DNA from: Sycobia sp. Sy_11
Lineage: Eukaryota > Arthropoda > Insecta > Hymenoptera > Epichrysomallidae
NCBI GenBank assembly: GCA_018907035.1
Contig: JACCIC010000018.1
Location: 853,501 to 917,500 of the forward strand
DNA: 64,000 bases
Reading direction: 5' to 3'
Positions 1-12,599 of this stretch are shown here, one piece after another (within the stretch, counting starts at the first letter, position 1; every line of letters begins with the position of its first letter). The notes beneath the pieces were generated by a model. It saw only the letters and a program-made list of their open reading frames with translations. It had not been told where the DNA came from and searched no databases. Made by a program: the position numbers and the translations under genes.

Positions 1-3000
1 AATGATAAAAAACAATTCCAGTATTTTTTTCGGCTAAGACCATACACCGGAGATATTATGGACCATCAAAATATGTATAGCGTCAGTAAACTGGAATAAC
101 TTATGTTTTTATCAATAATTTTTCAATAAAATTAAAAAATTCTTTCGTAATTATTAATTTTTTTCAGTGCTTGTACCACCTTACCAAAATTTATTAAATA
201 ATACAGATTTATAAAATTAAAAAAATATTCTAAAAAATATGATTGTTTTTAATAAAAATGAAGTATAGAATGTAATTTAATATTTCAAGCAACGTGTTTC
301 ACAGAAAGAAATCGCTAAAAAAAGCATAAAAATTTTTTAAAATAATTTTAAGAAAACAAATTTCAGGTTTTGGATTGCGTGTTTTAAATTAGTAAATATA
401 AATATTTCTTTAAATATTTTTGTTCTGATCAATGTTGATAAAATTATTTAATTACGTGATTCAAGTAAAAGCATACATTATTAAGTAATAAATTTAGTTG
501 GGGTAATATTTTTTTTTTTATTATTTAATGTAACTCAATCAGTGACGGAGATCTATAATGAAATTTCTGTATAAAAGTAGACACGCTTAAATTTTTTTAG
601 TAATAGGGTTTTTAAATGATATGTAGACTACTTAGTGTAGACTACTATCTCTGCTACTAGTGTAGATTACAGAATATGTAAATCTATAAAAGTATACCGA
701 TGCTTTATTGTTAGAAATAAAAAAAAATTGTATAAAATATTTTATTCTTGGAAGTTATTATTTGTTTACGGTTGTATAATTTAAACTAGGATTCAAATAT
801 TATGCATTAGATTAATATCGACCTTGGGAATTTCATATTATGAATATGCCCTGCGAGTAAACTCGTTAAAAACAGTAATACAGTGTAACATTTATTGGTA
901 CATATTTTATTAAATTAATTTCATAAAATAGCAGTATAGTATATTATCAGATATTATTATATTACATCAAATTCAGTCTATTTTAGTAAAATTTCAGTAT
1001 AATAAAAGCAAAGAAGATAGACGCTTGTATAGAAGAACACAAGTAATAGGGCGATGGTACCAAAAATTTTTAGCTGTTAGATGGCGTTACTATGTGGCAG
1101 TCGGCTCGGCAGCGGCAGGTATAGCGAGATGGTAGCGATAGCGAGGCAGCCGTGTGAACGAAGTGATGCGCGAGCGCGCGTGAACGGACAGACCAGGCCA
1201 GCTGTACTGTACTGTAACCTGTAACCGGAGTGGCATCAGTACAAGAAGTGCCGAATTAAAGTGGGCAAAAAATTTATGATGTGTTATAAGATAATTGGGG
1301 GTTTTCAGGCTCTGATCTGACCTACGTCGTGTAGAGTCCTGGCGATGAGAGAAAATTGAGAAAAAGAAGGATTTGGAGGTTTCCGCTGTTTCGAGAATTT
1401 TAAATTTTCTTCGAAATTTGTGTCCCTTCATCTTGACATCGATCGCGATTCCCGTATAATGAATTTATAATTTAAATTGCATATTGTTACGTGTACCGAT
1501 GGTTCGAAAGTTTATTACAAAAAAAATCGTTAATAATGTATAAATTTTTGTAACATTTCTAATTGTAGTCAAACATAAACTCTTATGCATGAAATTCATG
1601 AAAATTAACTACACTTTATAAAAAAGTACTGTTTGAAACCAGTTTGAAATTTAAATTATTGTAGCGAAATATTTTACAAATATACAGGGTATTTATACCA
1701 ATGGCTACCAAAATGTCAGTATACATGACCATAAATATGATTATAATTCTATATTAAGATTTTTAAATATATAATCGTAATTCATATTATTTTACAACGT
1801 AATTTTAGTATTAGGACGCTAAAATTATCCAAATGCCCCACATATGTATATAGTTAATTAACTATTTATTTGATGGTATTTTGTTTTATTATGAATTATT
1901 TTCATAAGCTATTCCATTATTAAAGTATTGTAATGGAGCAATGATTTTTAAAAAATGTATTTTCATTCATAAAAATCGCTTACTTTCTTTAATCTTGCTG
2001 AAAACTGAAATTATTCGTATAGAAACTGTAAAGAAAATATGTTTATTAAAGGAAAATGTGACTTCATATAAATTTTCAGTGTATAATACACTGAGAAAAA
2101 AGATTAGTTACTTATTACGGAACTATTGAATAAGTGAAAAAACTGCTTTTTAATGAATTAAAGAATTTATGGTTAACTCGTTTAATAATTAACCATTATA
2201 CATAAACTAGTAACTATGATGTGTTTAACGTATTTTAGCTGATTGTAATTTTCTAATCATTTGAAAGCTCTTCTCTATAATGTATTGTATTCATATAAAT
2301 GATATTTTTTCCTAATTAGATTTCACAGTCGCACATAAATATTCTTCGTTCTTAAAAAAAGTTATAGCCTAAGATAGCAATAAAAGGAAATTTCAGGATT
2401 ATATTCAATTCTTTCTAATTTCAACAAAAGAAAGTATTGAAATCAATTTTTACATAGTCAAGTATTAAATATGTATGATTATCAATTTTTGTATGTTTCG
2501 AAATTATTACTTATTATTATTCAATAAAAAAGTTACTTATTAAGTGTGCCTATGCACTCACTTATGTATAACATGGGGATACAGTACTACGAAAATATTT
2601 CGAACATATCCACACATGAATTTTGAAAAAATTGGTAGATTTAGTCTAAAACCTTCATACTTGAAATTGATTGTTCATTTATATACTTTCTTATGTAATC
2701 TTTGAAAGCGAATTTTAACAAAATGTTTATATATAATAAAAAAATGTTTATATAGTTAAAGAGTTTTAAAAGTATAAACAATGAAATTGTTAAATAAATG
2801 TAGCATGCCTGTACCAAACTGAAATCAATCGTGACAAATATTATTTGTATTCTTTCATCTACAAAATCCATTTTTAAAAAAGCCGGTGTATCAATTCTAT
2901 CAAAAGTTATTAAATATTTCCGCGTAGAATTTATGCAGCGCGTCGGCACACGGCCCGCGCCATATAGTTCTGAATCTCCCAGTAATAGGAAAATCAACTT

Positions 3001-5380
3001 TGCTTCAATTGCAAACGATAGGCTCGTCCATTTTGAGAATTCAAAAAGTCTTTTAATAATTCTACTCATAAACCTAATCGATAAACATACCCAAGCAGTC
3101 ATATAATATAATAAATATTGAAATTGGAATTGGAAAACATAGACGAGCATTTGAGCAATTTTAACGATCGTTGGGCGTGCTGCGTCTTACATCTTTAATC
3201 ACCGTTGATCTAACGATAATAACATGAACGCAACATTTTTATAAAATCAATTTTTGAGATAATCGAATGAAGAACACAGGCGATACTCTAAAGATTACAT
3301 ATCTATAAATTTTTTTTAATCGGCTAATCAAATCAGTTGTAAAGTTAATTTGTCTACTAGTGCGGGAATCGGAAGTGCAGCGTGGGCCGAGCGCTACAAA
3401 ACTTACATATTTGGAAAATATTTGATAACTTCCGATCGAATAGTCACATCATTTTTAAAAGTAGATTTTTTGGACAAGAATGTCAGATTATGAATATTTT
3501 TTTTCGAAAATTCATCTTCAAATTAGTTTATAAAATTAAGTGTAAACTGAATAATTTCGAAATAGATGCGACCAGTTCATTCTGAGTAAATCAATTTCAA
3601 GTACGAGATTTTAGAGTAAATCTGGGAAGTTTTAAAAAAATTCATGTTATATTTGCGAACAACGTGTTTTTTCAAGCAAAATCCTACAATAGTATGGATG
3701 ATGTAAAACATTACATACTATATTACAAAATTTCAACTTCAAATTGAATCATGGTGTCCTTTGTGGCTGGGATTTCAATTCGATTTCAAAATTTCGAATT
3801 TTAAAATACAGTTCAGAATTTGAATTGATAAACACATCAAATCGGATCTTATATCTAGAGAATAGCGTTGAAATTTAAGCAAGAAGAGCGTAATGAAGGT
3901 CTAGAAAAACAAAAGAATAGCGAGCGACAAAGCAATAATAATATAATTATTAAAACTAACCTAGGCGTGACATCTATATAGATATAAGAGAATCTATGCC
4001 TGCATACATATATGTGTGTCTTTATAAGTGCCATGTGCCAAAACTACTGGACCGATCGCCTTCAATTTCTCATGGCATAATCTATACCCGTCAGAATGAG
4101 ATAAAGGCTCTTTTTTGCAAATTCAAGAAAATGATGGCAAAAAATCGAATTAAATTTAGTAATAAATTTTATTTCTGATTCTTCGGGGGTGATAATAAAC
4201 AAGGACAGTCTGGCTGTCATTATTTTAGTTAATATATTATATTATAATGACTGTAAGACCGATAATAATATTTATTAATTTAATTCAAAACAGTCAACAT
4301 AGGTACAGTTTGAATTTTAATCTTGAATCTACCTGGCGAGAAATTTTTTGAAACATATTATTTTTAACCAACTAGATATTAAAACTAATGATATGCTTAT
4401 ATGAAATTAAATTTAATGCATTTAAGTAAATGAATTTGATTTAGCTAATTGAAATAAATTCTTTGTCTATAATTAATGTTTATTTTAGATAAAAAAAATA
4501 TCGCATTAACTAAATCAGTTAATACATTTAAATATATATTTTTTATAATTACAAACAGTTGTTCATATTAAACAAATATTTCGTTCTTTCAATTTTAAGA
4601 AATGTCTTTATTTAAAATTAACAAATTTTGTTTCAGTGTACTTAAAATTAAAAAAAATATTTCAAAAAATAGTTTTCTTATCAAAACATATTTTTTATAT
4701 TATGCGTTTTATTTATACGTTTATTTTCTACAATCATCATTTTTCGAGAAAAATGTATTTCGTATAATCGTCGAACATTTCAGGGGATCCCCAGAGGGAG
4801 TTATTGAACTTTCCTCCAAATTTTTTTTTTTTTTTTGATTATCTTATAGTCACATCATACATTTTTTTGCCCATGAGTGGATAAATCCTAAATACATTCG
4901 CTGTACCGGTATACTCGCGAATACCTGGTCTGTCTGTCACGACGAGTCGACGGGCCAGTTGCTATTGCAGTTGCAGTGGCTATACATCGGGTTTATATAT
5001 ACAGACCTTCAGACGTGCTGTCTGTATCTGCATACATGCGAACTCCAATTATATAGATTACCTGAACAAGGTGTACCTGGGTTTACATGATATTCATTGC
5101 TTGTATATCTATATATATCTGATGGCGACAGTGGCGCTTTCTAGTGGTTGGGTAACCCAACTACTAAAAGTTACACAAAGACTGGATCCAATGATTTGTA
5201 CAGTAAGTGTTCTATAAGCGTCTATCCGCGTCTATCTTCTTTGATAAAAGTATACCTCAGTTTAGCATGCGCGCGCAATATAGAACAATATTGTACAGTG
5301 AACACTATAGTGATCAGAACAGTCCACGATCAGTCTTACTTCTGGCCTATCTCTGGTCTATGGTCTTCCATATAAAAATG
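1..5380. other. AT-rich intergenic DNA upstream of Caprin
   Basis: No coding region can be supported here; open frames are short and of low-complexity AT-rich composition. Three short GC-richer islands (about 1075-1250, 2930-2965 and 4900-5010) stand out. The first contains a GATGGCG motif of the kind often seen near insect transcription starts, and could be a promoter or untranslated exon, but there is no further support. A possible transposon fragment lies at 4000-4120 and a 25-nt palindrome at 5142-5166 (see findings). Confidence 0.6.
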
Positions 5381-5389
5381 CATGTAATA

Positions 5390-5681
5390 TATAAATTCAC
5401 GCATGCGCAGTAGCTTACGATGGAGGAAAGTCGGCGAACTTGCGCCGGTCTCCTGCTGGAGAGCCACCAGCCCATCAGCCAGGCAGGTTTGCTGAACTTC
5501 ATGCCCTACGGCATTTATAAACTAAACGCACATATTACGGCGTAAGGCGCAATCTCGCATCTCGCATTGTGACGGGTGAGCCTGGAGGGGGGAGAGGAGA
5601 CGGACGATACAGTCATACATACAGTCAAAGCGAGGAGTGAGCAAGAGCCTGGGTCCAGTTCGCGTTTGTTGCCCGTGAAGG
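5390..5681 (+). promoter_or_regulatory. Probable Caprin promoter / 5' UTR
   Basis: Base composition changes sharply from AT-rich to GC-richer at about 5400 and stays so up to the Caprin start codon at 5682, as expected for a promoter and 5' UTR. Initiator-like CATACAGTC repeats lie near 5610-5625. No TATA box is evident at the right distance. The exact transcription start cannot be placed from sequence alone. Confidence 0.45.
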
Positions 5682-8600
5682 ATGCCTTCTGCCAACCCTA
5701 AACTAGAGAAGCAGGCCTCTACGGAGGCCGTAGAACCGATTCGACAAGCGATCATTGTCGTCGAGCACAAAATTCGGAACCTTGAAAAGCGTAAGGTAAG
5801 ACCTGGTTGAGCTCGTTGGGCGCTATTAACCTTTAATTAACATGGAAGTCGAGCCGCCCATGCTTTTCTTTCGGGCTTCTCGCCAGCCACGATGGACGTA
5901 GCTACGGCGCAAGGAATATAATCGCGCAAAATTCGCCGCCATGTTTCGGTGTGTGCCATGCCATGTGCTCGAGCGCGCTGAAATCGCTATTCCAATGAGT
6001 AACAATATTACTTAGCTCGAAAGGATTTATGCTTTCGCAATGACACAAGAATTTACGATATTGCTGACGGATTTCTAGGGCTCGCCGACGACGGGACCGA
6101 TGTAGTTGCGCGAAGCCGCTATTCTCGTTATCCGACTGCTTTTTTTACCTCAAATTCTGAAAACACGCGCATAATTGTAAATTAATTATTTCAGGGTAAA
6201 CTCGAGTCTTATAAGGACATTGTGACTCGAGGAGGAGAGCTAAATGCAGACCAGAAAACGGCTGTGGCGAAATACGATGAGGTACAGCAGACCTTGGAGA
6301 TCACGAGGGAGCTGTATAAGCAGATAGTTGGAATATCCAATGATGCTGTAAAACAGCAGAAGAAGTTGGCAAGGAAAGAAGCCCTTGAGAGGATGCAGCA
6401 AGATATCATTAAGGTAAATTGTGTTATATATGATGCATAAGTCATTTGTTTTGGACAATAGCTTAAAGCATTGTTTTCATTGTAGGTTCGGGAGGTCTTA
6501 CTAATACAGGACACCTTGATGAATATGGGAGCTGAAAAGGTTCGAGACGATTTCATCAATGGCGTTAATGGGGCAGTCAAGTTAACAGAGGAAGATCTTA
6601 AAAATTTGGATGATTTGTACAACGAAGTCATGTTAAAGCATGAGCGGCAAGAGTCAGATCCGTTATTCCTTCAACAAGCTCAGAAAGTTGCTGAACACTA
6701 TGTATTAATAGTTGATGGAAAACAAAGGGAAGTTGTAGGAACTACCTATGCCAAGCTTAAGGAAATTATCACTTCTATTTCACAGTGTGGCTATTTCGAT
6801 CAAGTTCAGGAAGTCGAAGTACCTGTTGAAGAGGTAGATTTTGCATTTTTGAAAAAAGTTTCTTGAATAATTTTTAGTAAACAATGTTAAAATTGTTAAT
6901 ACGTTTAATTGATTTATAGGTGACACAATCGGTAGCTGAGATTCAGATCAATAATACTCATGCACCAGAACAAATTAACGAGGAGTACAATAATAGTGAA
7001 ATACACATTCCACAACAATCCCAACCAGAAAACCTATTACCAATACAAACATTTCCAGTGCCAGTAGCTGCTATTCCTGTAGTTTCAGGAGCTACTCCTG
7101 TTCCAACTCCAATTCCAGTTGTAGCACAACCAATACAGCCAATTCCACAAGCTCCAGTTGAAGCATCGTCATTTTATACAAATGCTGCTTATGTACCACC
7201 TCCTCAAGTTCAGCAACAACCACCCCAACAACCTCCTCAGCCACCTGCCCCAGCTCCTACTCCAAGGATAAATGATGTTATAGGACCAGCGCCTAATTTT
7301 TTTTTCTTGCAAGACTCTGAACTTGATACTCCAGAGGTAATTGCATCTGCTGCTTCACTACCAGCACCATCAGCAGTAGTATCTCACATTCCTACTACGG
7401 CAACTGTTGTTGCTGCTACGGTTACACTTAACGCTCCAATTCCAACTCAAACATTTACCAATCAGTCATTTACTACTGGCCCACCAGTTGTACCAACACA
7501 GGTATTTTATTAAATTTTCCATGTTTCTTATAGAATTTTTTTTTATTAAAATACTTTTAATTATTTTCAGGTGATATATCAACATCAACCACCTCAAGAA
7601 ATATCACATATACCACCATTTTCAAATAGTAACCCTACAATTCCATTTCCTCAAACGCATCAAACAAATATGCAATTTAGTGCACCAACTTCTGGAAATT
7701 TCCAACCACAAACTCAAGCATTTGAGCAAATTTCGCAACAAGAATCTCTGTCGCCACAGAAGGAGGAAATACATGTTCGTATATGATTCTTTATTTTTTA
7801 TCCAAATATAGTTAGAATTTTATAGTTTTTGAAAAAATAAATCATTTTTTACTTTTTATAACAAAATTAATAATTGAAACTAACTATAATACATTGAAAT
7901 TAGTGTTATATTTCAATATTTTGTTTTTCTAAAATTTTATATAACTTATCTACATGTAAAAATTTATTTTTTAAGTTACAATGACTTTCATTATATTTAT
8001 ATATTTTAATGTAGGAAAATATAGAGAAGAATGAAAATGAAACTAGCATTGGCGAAGTTGATGTGGGTCATAACAATGGTTCTACAGATTGGGGACAAAT
8101 GTCTGATGGAGCCAATGACTGGAGTCCAGTTGATCAGTCGCAGCAGAATTCTCAAGATTCTCAACAAATACAGAATTCTCAACAATCCTGGGGTGGTGAA
8201 CGTGTAGGTTACCGAGGACGTGGGGGAAGACGAGGCAACTTAAATAACTACAATAATAGAGGACGAGGCAGTTATCAACAAAATGGCAGAGGTATAAAAA
8301 CAATTTTTTTTTTATGATTTGAGAAAGTATTGATTACATTTGACCGATGTTAAGATATAGCTTAAGCATTTATGTAAAAAAACACGTTTATATAAATTTT
8401 TATGTGTATTATTTAAATTACAATAATTATTTTGTTCATGAAGGTTCTTATTATCGCAACAACGATAGTAATTATCAAAATGGATATCAACGCAACTGGA
8501 ATAATAACAGCGACGGAAACGGTGGATATAATGGTGGATATAAAAGGTCAACTAGTAATCAATCAAGAGGTGGGCCTAGAGGCGAAAGGGGGGGAATGGA

Positions 8601-8697
8601 TAGAGGTGGACGAGGTGGTGGTCAATTTCGAGGAAATCAGAGAGGCGCTAACCGTACAAATTATGCACCTCGAGGTAAAAGCCAAACGCAAAATTAA
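5682..8697 (+). CDS. Capr: Caprin (cytoplasmic activation/proliferation-associated protein), 7 coding exons
   Basis: Cytoplasmic RNA-binding translational regulator; family members bind FMRP and G3BP/Rasputin in mRNP and stress granules (family knowledge). Exons joined in phase: 5682-5795, 6195-6413, 6486-6833, 6920-7501, 7571-7774, 8015-8291, 8444-8697, giving 665 aa; human CAPRIN1 is about 709 aa. Residues about 20-220 match the coiled-coil homologous region 1 (HNLEKRK-like start, then GKLESYKDI, GGELNADQ and YDEVQQTLE). A Pro/Gln-rich middle carries FLQDSELD near residue 354, matching the vertebrate NFIQDSMLD segment, and LNAPIP, matching MNAPVP. The C-terminus from about residue 555 is RGG/Gly-Asn-rich and binds RNA in the family. 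The start is the only ATG in the first exon with this homology. Exons 1-5 end in phase 0; the last intron is phase 1 and its acceptor is GAAG. Convergent with karst. Confidence 0.95.
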
Positions 8698-9090
8698 AAG
8701 CGCACATAACAGCTATATCTTATATTGACAGCGAACTGCATTTTATTAATTTCAATCACATTTTTTCTATGATCCAAGTTATTGAGCTTGTAAGAGATTT
8801 AACAGCCACATATTTGAATAATAGTCAACTTGATTTTTAAATGTGAAAACTGTTAGTCATAAACGAAAACCAGTTAACAAACTTAATAATAGTAATTTTT
8901 AAATACATGGAAATCGTAGTAGAATCAAGTTCATTGTTAACCTCTTTTTTAAACTTTCAGTGCTGTGACTTTGCTTCAGTGATACTTGATTGTATTCAAT
9001 TTCCCTGTATAAAATATTGACGCATTTATAAAGCGATTTTATTAAGCATTTTAAAAATAAAATCGAAGTATTATTACTATAAATAAAGTA
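8698..9090 (+). terminator. Caprin 3' UTR with candidate polyadenylation signals
   Basis: AATAAA hexamers occur at 9056-9061 and 9082-9087, about 360-390 nt after the stop codon, followed by a GT/T-rich stretch near 9115-9135. These are the first good signals after the stop. More A-rich candidates follow near 9388 and 9670, so a longer 3' UTR is possible. Confidence 0.4.
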
Positions 9091-9517
9091 CCGAAATAGT
9101 GTATTGAAACTTGTATAAGTTGTTTTTCTTACATGTCTTGTGACTTGGAACAATTTATAAATGGATGATTGAATGAATGATAAAAGTATAGCTACTTGAA
9201 TTTGGTATCCTATAATCGAGCAAAGTTGTTGCTCTAACGATGTAAAGCGAATCATAAACAGAATGAAAAAAATATATATACAAGATTAACCAAATTCAAA
9301 TATATGTCAATCCACCATGCAAGTATTAATTGTGTTGTGACAGAAGGCAGTTTTCACTGGGCAACAACAGCTGATCCAAGATTAGAAGAATAAAAAAATA
9401 TATATATAAATTTATTTAAAAAAATACCCAAAAAAAAAGAAAATATGTGCATTTTATATAAATACACAGAACAGTGTATTTAATGAAATATTAAATTAGG
9501 TTGTGAAGACAAAGCCA

Positions 9518-9645
9518 TATTCACGATGCCAGGAAGAGATTGACCTATGCATGTGAGATGCACACAAATCATCATTTTTAGAATAGGTTAAGTATATTTT
9601 GTTGTGTATCATCGTATGTCAATCTTTTTCTGGCATCACTCGGGA
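9518..9645 (+). ncRNA. Candidate miRNA-like hairpin downstream of Caprin
   Basis: The arms 9525-9544 and 9618-9637 pair over 20 bp without a gap; 18 pairs are Watson-Crick and two are G.U if transcribed on the + strand. The stem continues imperfectly inward (TGCACACAA with TTGTTGTGTA), leaving an apical loop of about 35 nt. Arm length and pairing resemble an insect pre-miRNA. I do not recognise either arm as a known mature miRNA. It may lie in an extended Caprin 3' UTR or be an independent unit; expression is unknown. Confidence 0.4.
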
Positions 9646-9799
9646 ATTTAAGCTTTGCTTTGAGGACCTAATAAAAAAAAAACAGTGACAAAACTAAGAT
9701 AACATCTGTATGACTCTTCATGTTGCGACGCCGTGTTATAATAATTATTTGTAAATGCCAGAAAAAAGAGGATCCAAGAGCAATGTTTTTCTTACAGTT

Positions 9800-11999
9800 T
9801 TATCTTGATACGTAATTTTTAACTCTACCGACTTAAAACTAGAATGGAAAACATTATTTATCTGTAGTAATATTTTGCGAGATTGAAAATAAACGTATTG
9901 GGATTAATTACCACTTGTAAATCTTTTTTTAAAAAAAAATCCTTTCTTATTTGCTCCCTTCTGCTTTTTTCTGTGACATTCATGAAGTTCATAGAAATTG
10001 AATCGTAAAAATGCGATTCATCAAACAATGATCGAACAATGATCAATTTTATTTTTCAAGCGTCGACTGTCTGCGTTACAAGCAACTTTTACTTTTTTTC
10101 GGTAGCAAAGAGATACAAGATTATATTTTGAAAAGTAAAAAGTTTAGACAACTCAGAGCTTTAAAAATACAAGTGGAGTTTAATATACAATTGTAAATTA
10201 TATGATGGCAGGTGCATTAATGAGTGATGTTTACGAAATGACCATTTGCTGCCAAATGAATGACAAAAAAATATCCTATTGTATTTCGTTTGTATATTTG
10301 TTTTCAACTACGTTTTCTCTTTATCTTTAGTTCTTTTTCTACAATAAGATGTGAGTTTGGGCTATTACCTATGTATCTTCCAAATAAAGATTTCACACAT
10401 ATTCAATTGCTTTTAAAAAGTATGTTTGTTTACTTCATATAGAAATTAGTGTTTGATATTACTTTGAGTAAAGCTAGATGATTTGAAAAATTTATAAAAA
10501 CTAATAAAAAATATATCAAAAAAGTTTTTATACATTATATAATATTTATAAAATTCGTTGTTTTAATTTTTTCTTTCAATAAATGTCTCAGCTCATTTTC
10601 ATTTGCGTGCGCACCTTTTTTATAGAGCTTCTATGATATGCAAATGGATTTGTTTAAATTTCATATCTATGATCTTTTACAATAAAAAGCGCTTTAATTT
10701 TTTGTACTTACCTATTGTCTTCTTCTACAAATTAGTCCTACAAAACATGAATCTTTTATTTTTTTCTTTAAATAAAAAAAAAAAATTGGAGGTGACCCCA
10801 CTAGGGGGAGAGGTCCCTATTTGACATGACAATATATATTTGTGCATCCTTTAAAAAAATTTTATTGTTTATTTCTTATGATATTTTATTATAAACGCTT
10901 AAAACTTAAATTCTCTATAAATTATTTGTATAATTGCATTATATTCGGTGTATTTTATATCAAATAAAAATACTTGTACAGTTCATATTTTTAATAACGC
11001 AATTTAATTATTATTTTTTATTCAATGTGTCTGTATAATTTTCTTATAACGCACGATACACGCGGAGACAAACGCGTGCGACACACAGATTCTATCAAAT
11101 TTAACACATTTTTATATTTCAATACCAAAATTCCAATCCTATGTTTTAAACTGCTCTAATTTTCATGTATTTACTGCTAAATGAAATGTACTACCAAAAT
11201 TTAAAAAACAAACGTGTAAGTAAAACCAAAAAATCTTATATTGGCATTCATATATAGGGCAGAAAATTTAAAAAGTTACAAAACGTTGTCCCATTTTGTT
11301 TTTAAAAAACTAGACGTATTTAGAAACGTATATTTTCTTTTTAAATGAATAATTAATTTTAATTTAAAACGCAGTAGTGGATTAAATTTTTAATATATTA
11401 TACAAAATTTCACAAACAATTAATATCAATTGCATCAAGTTTGCACAAGAAAAATTTAGAACGACGATAAAAAGACACCGAATAAAAAAAGCTCGCAGGA
11501 ATATTATATTATATTAAAAAATATCGAGTTTGACAAAGGTTCTGAATTTTCGTAAAATCGTAGCTTTTTAGACCGCATTCGATTGTCGTTACACAACTGT
11601 TGTCTTATGAATTCGTTTTTCAAAATATTCATGAAAAAAGGACTTTTTTTCTTTAATTTGTATCTACGTCTACTAATGTTTCCTTTTTTGACAGAACTGC
11701 TGTTGAAAAAAGCAGTTCAATGACGGCGGAGCCTAGATCTTGCTAGCCGGATGAATCCTTCGAGAATCAAGATTGTTTTAAAATGATATTTTAACTTTTT
11801 TATTTAATGTTTTTCATTCTTCCAATTTATTGTTTAATATAAATCTAAAATCTGACAATAATCATTTTTGACTACGGTATTGACTATTTTTTCGCTATTG
11901 AGTTTTTTTCTACACAGTAGTCATTGAAATATCCATTTCACTGACAGTTTCAACAGTTCAACTGCGCTTCTCGTTCGGTCTTTCGATTCTTCCTTCTCT

Positions 12000-12000
<1 letters not shown>
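9800..12000. other. AT-rich intergenic DNA
   Basis: No gene seen. It contains a CTCF-like motif at 10798-10810 and an A-tract plus TTGGAGG box that is shared with 4805-4835 in the opposite orientation (see findings). Confidence 0.6.

Positions 12001-12002
<2 letters not shown>

Positions 12003-12071
<69 letters not shown>
12003..12071. repeat. (TA)n microsatellite
   Basis: Uninterrupted TA dinucleotide tract of about 34 units in intergenic DNA. Confidence 0.98.
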
Positions 12072-12073
<2 letters not shown>

Positions 12074-12504
12074 CATTCCTCTCCCGCTAGTCTTTAGCTC
12101 CTTTCTCACGTACATGTACTTTTTGTAACATCGATTCCGACGCCAAGCGAACGTGCTCCATTTATAGTATAAGTAACGTTCGGTATTTGCCAATAATACG
12201 CTTGTTTGGGATCCATAAGACTGGCTCGTCGAACGCGATTATAATGGATATCTTTTCGTTGGAGGCACCAATTAGTCTCGTAACGAACAGAACCCGGCAC
12301 ATGATATATATATATATATGCGCGCGTATATTTCGTAATCGGCGTTCATTAGCGGTCCTAAAAGAATTTATCATCGATCGCGTACCTATATATGCATATC
12401 AGGGCAGGACTAATTTAAAGCCGAAGCATGTTCAATTTCATGCTTTATCCGCGCGATCTGATGCAGATCACAATATCAACATATGCATGCTTTTACATGC
12501 ATCA

Positions 12505-12520
12505 TACATACATACATACA

Positions 12521-12566
<46 letters not shown>

Positions 12567-12568
12567 CA
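12505..12568. repeat. (ATAC)n tetranucleotide repeat followed by (TA)n
   Basis: About 11 CATA units followed by a short TA run, in intergenic DNA. Confidence 0.95.
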
Positions 12569-12599
12569 CATATATACATATACGCATATTATTCACATT

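Noticed and set aside
2641..3150. 169-residue minus-strand frame
   Set aside because: AT-rich, dominated by Ile/Phe/Leu/Lys, with no family resemblance; length compatible with chance.
6240..6631. Minus-strand frames over Caprin exons 2 and 3
   Set aside because: Antisense shadows of the conserved Caprin coding exons.
12002..12193. Open frames ending in or containing long Ile-Tyr runs, here and at many other (TA)n tracts
   Set aside because: They are read-through of TA microsatellites, with no conserved sequence outside the repeat.
12106..12300. Minus-strand 64-residue frame of ordinary composition between two microsatellites
   Set aside because: It looks protein-like but has no recognisable family, no splice context and no supporting start; chance cannot be excluded.
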